Part shown: one piece after another, positions 46,582-47,410 of the stretch
Position numbering within the stretch: the first letter of the stretch is position 1
How the letters are laid out: each line of letters begins with the position of its first letter
Assembly: GCF_016862795.1 (NCBI RefSeq)
Contig: NZ_BONQ01000104.1
Location: 1-47,410, forward strand
Origin: Dactylosporangium siamense
Lineage (GTDB): Bacteria > Actinomycetota > Actinomycetes > Mycobacteriales > Micromonosporaceae
DNA: 47,410 nt
Direction of reading: 5' to 3'
Program-made: the position numbers and the translations under genes
The notes under the pieces: generated by a model
What the model was told of the DNA's origin: nothing
Seen by the model: the letters and a program-made list of their open reading frames with translations, nothing else
Databases searched by the model: none

Positions 46582-47410
46582 TCAGACGGTCGTGGCGTAG
46601 ACCCGCAGGGTCACCTCGTTGCTCAGGTGGGTCTCCCCGCCGACGGTCAGGACCGCCTGCATGGTCCAGACCGTCGGTGGGGTCGCCTGCCCGCCGTCGG
46701 TCACCGTCACCCTGGCGTGGTTGCCCCGGCCGCGGAACTCCACCGGCCCGAGCACGGTCTGCGCCCGCACCGTCCACTGGAGACTGTCGGCCAGCCGCGC
46801 CTCGTCGAACCCCGCCGGGACCAGCACCGACAGCGGCAGCGTGAACGGCTGCACCGAGTAGCACGAGCCGCCGAACGTCTGCCCGGGACACCCCGGCACC
46901 TGCACCAGCAGTGGCAGCACCTCACGGAGCCGGTCACCGGCCGGGACGATCGGCGCGGCGCCTCCCACCGACGGCGACCCGACCGGCGCCGACGGGCTGG
47001 TCGAGAGCTTCGCGCGTCCCGATGCGGCAGGTGTACGACCAGCGCCCGCCGACCCGGACCCCACCATGCCCGGCGCCGGCAACACGGGCCGCGGCCCCCC
47101 GGCCGCCGCCACGGCCGTCGAGGAGACCGCCGTGGCACCGGCGGGACGCTCCGGCGACCCGCTGCGCACGCCGAGGAAACCGGCGCCGGCGGCCAGGATC
47201 AGCAGCACGACGAGGATCGTCAGCAGCACCGGCGGCCGCCGCAGCAGGGGCAGCCGGACCGTGGCGACGGCGGGCACCGGGTAGTAGACCGTCGCCGGTG
47301 GACGGTCGTCGTCGAGCGGCGGCGCCGGCACGAGCAGCAGTTCGGCCGTGACATCGGAGTCCGCATCCGCCGCCGGGAAGCCCGCTCCCGCCTTCGGGGA
47401 GCCCGCACCT
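46582..47410 (-). CDS. membrane-anchored protein of unknown function (5' end outside window)
   Basis: The frame is open to the right edge without a stop, and the codons before the first possible start (GTG at 47331) look coding (SDVTAELLLVPAPPLDDD), so the true start is probably beyond the window. A Pro-rich cytoplasmic part leads to one membrane helix (PVLLTILVVLLILAAGAGFLG), a long Ser/Ala/Pro/Gly-rich external linker, and a C-terminal beta-rich domain with two cysteines (PGCPGQTFGGSC) that probably form a disulfide. It is convergent with the VWA gene. No family was recognised. Confidence 0.7.
   Translation of the reverse strand, partial: GAGSPKAGAGFPAADADSDVTAELLLVPAPPLDDDRPPATVYYPVPAVATVRLPLLRRPPVLLTILVVLLILAAGAGFLGVRSGSPERPAGATAVSSTAVAAAGGPRPVLPAPGMVGSGSAGAGRTPAASGRAKLSTSPSAPVGSPSVGGAAPIVPAGDRLREVLPLLVQVPGCPGQTFGGSCYSVQPFTLPLSVLVPAGFDEARLADSLQWTVRAQTVLGPVEFRGRGNHARVTVTDGGQATPPTVWTMQAVLTVGGETHLSNEVTLRVYATTV

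Noticed and set aside
1-47410. CRISPR array, tRNA/rRNA genes, insertion sequence or prophage
   Set aside because: No regularly spaced direct repeats with unique spacers, no transposase or integrase domain, and no tRNA cloverleaf or rRNA-like stretch was recognised by eye. A covariance-model search was not possible here.

Overview
The window looks like chromosomal DNA of a high-GC, sporulating-type actinobacterium, most likely Micromonosporaceae (Actinoplanes, Dactylosporangium or a relative). The reasons are strong GC bias at third codon positions, many GTG and TTG starts, several TANNNT boxes placed 6-7 nt before a start codon (leaderless transcripts), many one-component regulators, and the gene families seen. 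The genus is an inference. No rRNA, tRNA, CRISPR array, insertion sequence or phage module was recognised.

Region 1 (about 1.1-10.4 kb) is a beta-mannan / beta-mannoside utilisation locus. It holds a cytoplasmic GH5 enzyme, an ABC sugar importer (lipoprotein plus two permeases), a ROK sugar kinase, a LacI-type regulator and two secreted GH5 mannanases. All three promoters carry variants of one 14-bp palindrome, consensus CTTAACCGGTTAAG, placed in or just downstream of the core promoter. This is a candidate operator for the LacI protein. A strong hairpin between the binding-protein and permease genes probably sets their expression ratio.

Region 2 (about 10.5-17.1 kb) is a mix of small housekeeping and regulatory genes: a lipoprotein esterase, a Rid protein, a SnoaL-like protein, CGNR and DinB proteins, an AlkZ-like DNA glycosylase, and a TetR/hydrolase pair with a repeated operator.

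Region 3 (17.3-22.2 kb) is the most unusual part. A caspase-like protease fused to a YqgE/AlgH-like domain is followed by a SIR2-type protein with a large unassigned C-terminal half, a stand-alone Xre/MbcA/ParS toxin-binding-domain protein and a radical-SAM/SPASM-like enzyme. The block ends at a 26-bp-arm palindrome. Caspase and SIR2 domains are known effector types of bacterial immunity, so this is a candidate uncharacterised conflict or cell-death system; its function is inferred, not shown.

Region 4 (22.2-38 kb) has a CYTH protein, a decayed AraC-type regulator, MerR/XRE/TetR regulators, a GntR-TetR fusion regulator with twin operators controlling an FAD monooxygenase, an NmrA-like reductase, a Tat-exported serine hydrolase, a NarL-type two-component system, and a membrane protein that joins a cytoplasmic XRE domain to an external pseudo-glycosidase domain whose two catalytic Glu positions appear lost.

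Region 5 (38-47.4 kb) has an MFS transporter divergent from a 59-residue protein made of three 14-residue repeats (NHSQAV core) coupled to a TPR protein, then a DUF4253-like protein and an aldo/keto reductase. It ends with a three-gene cassette (unknown protein, MoxR-type ATPase, HExxH/VWA protein) that starts with a probable leaderless 17-codon upstream ORF. The last gene runs off the right edge.
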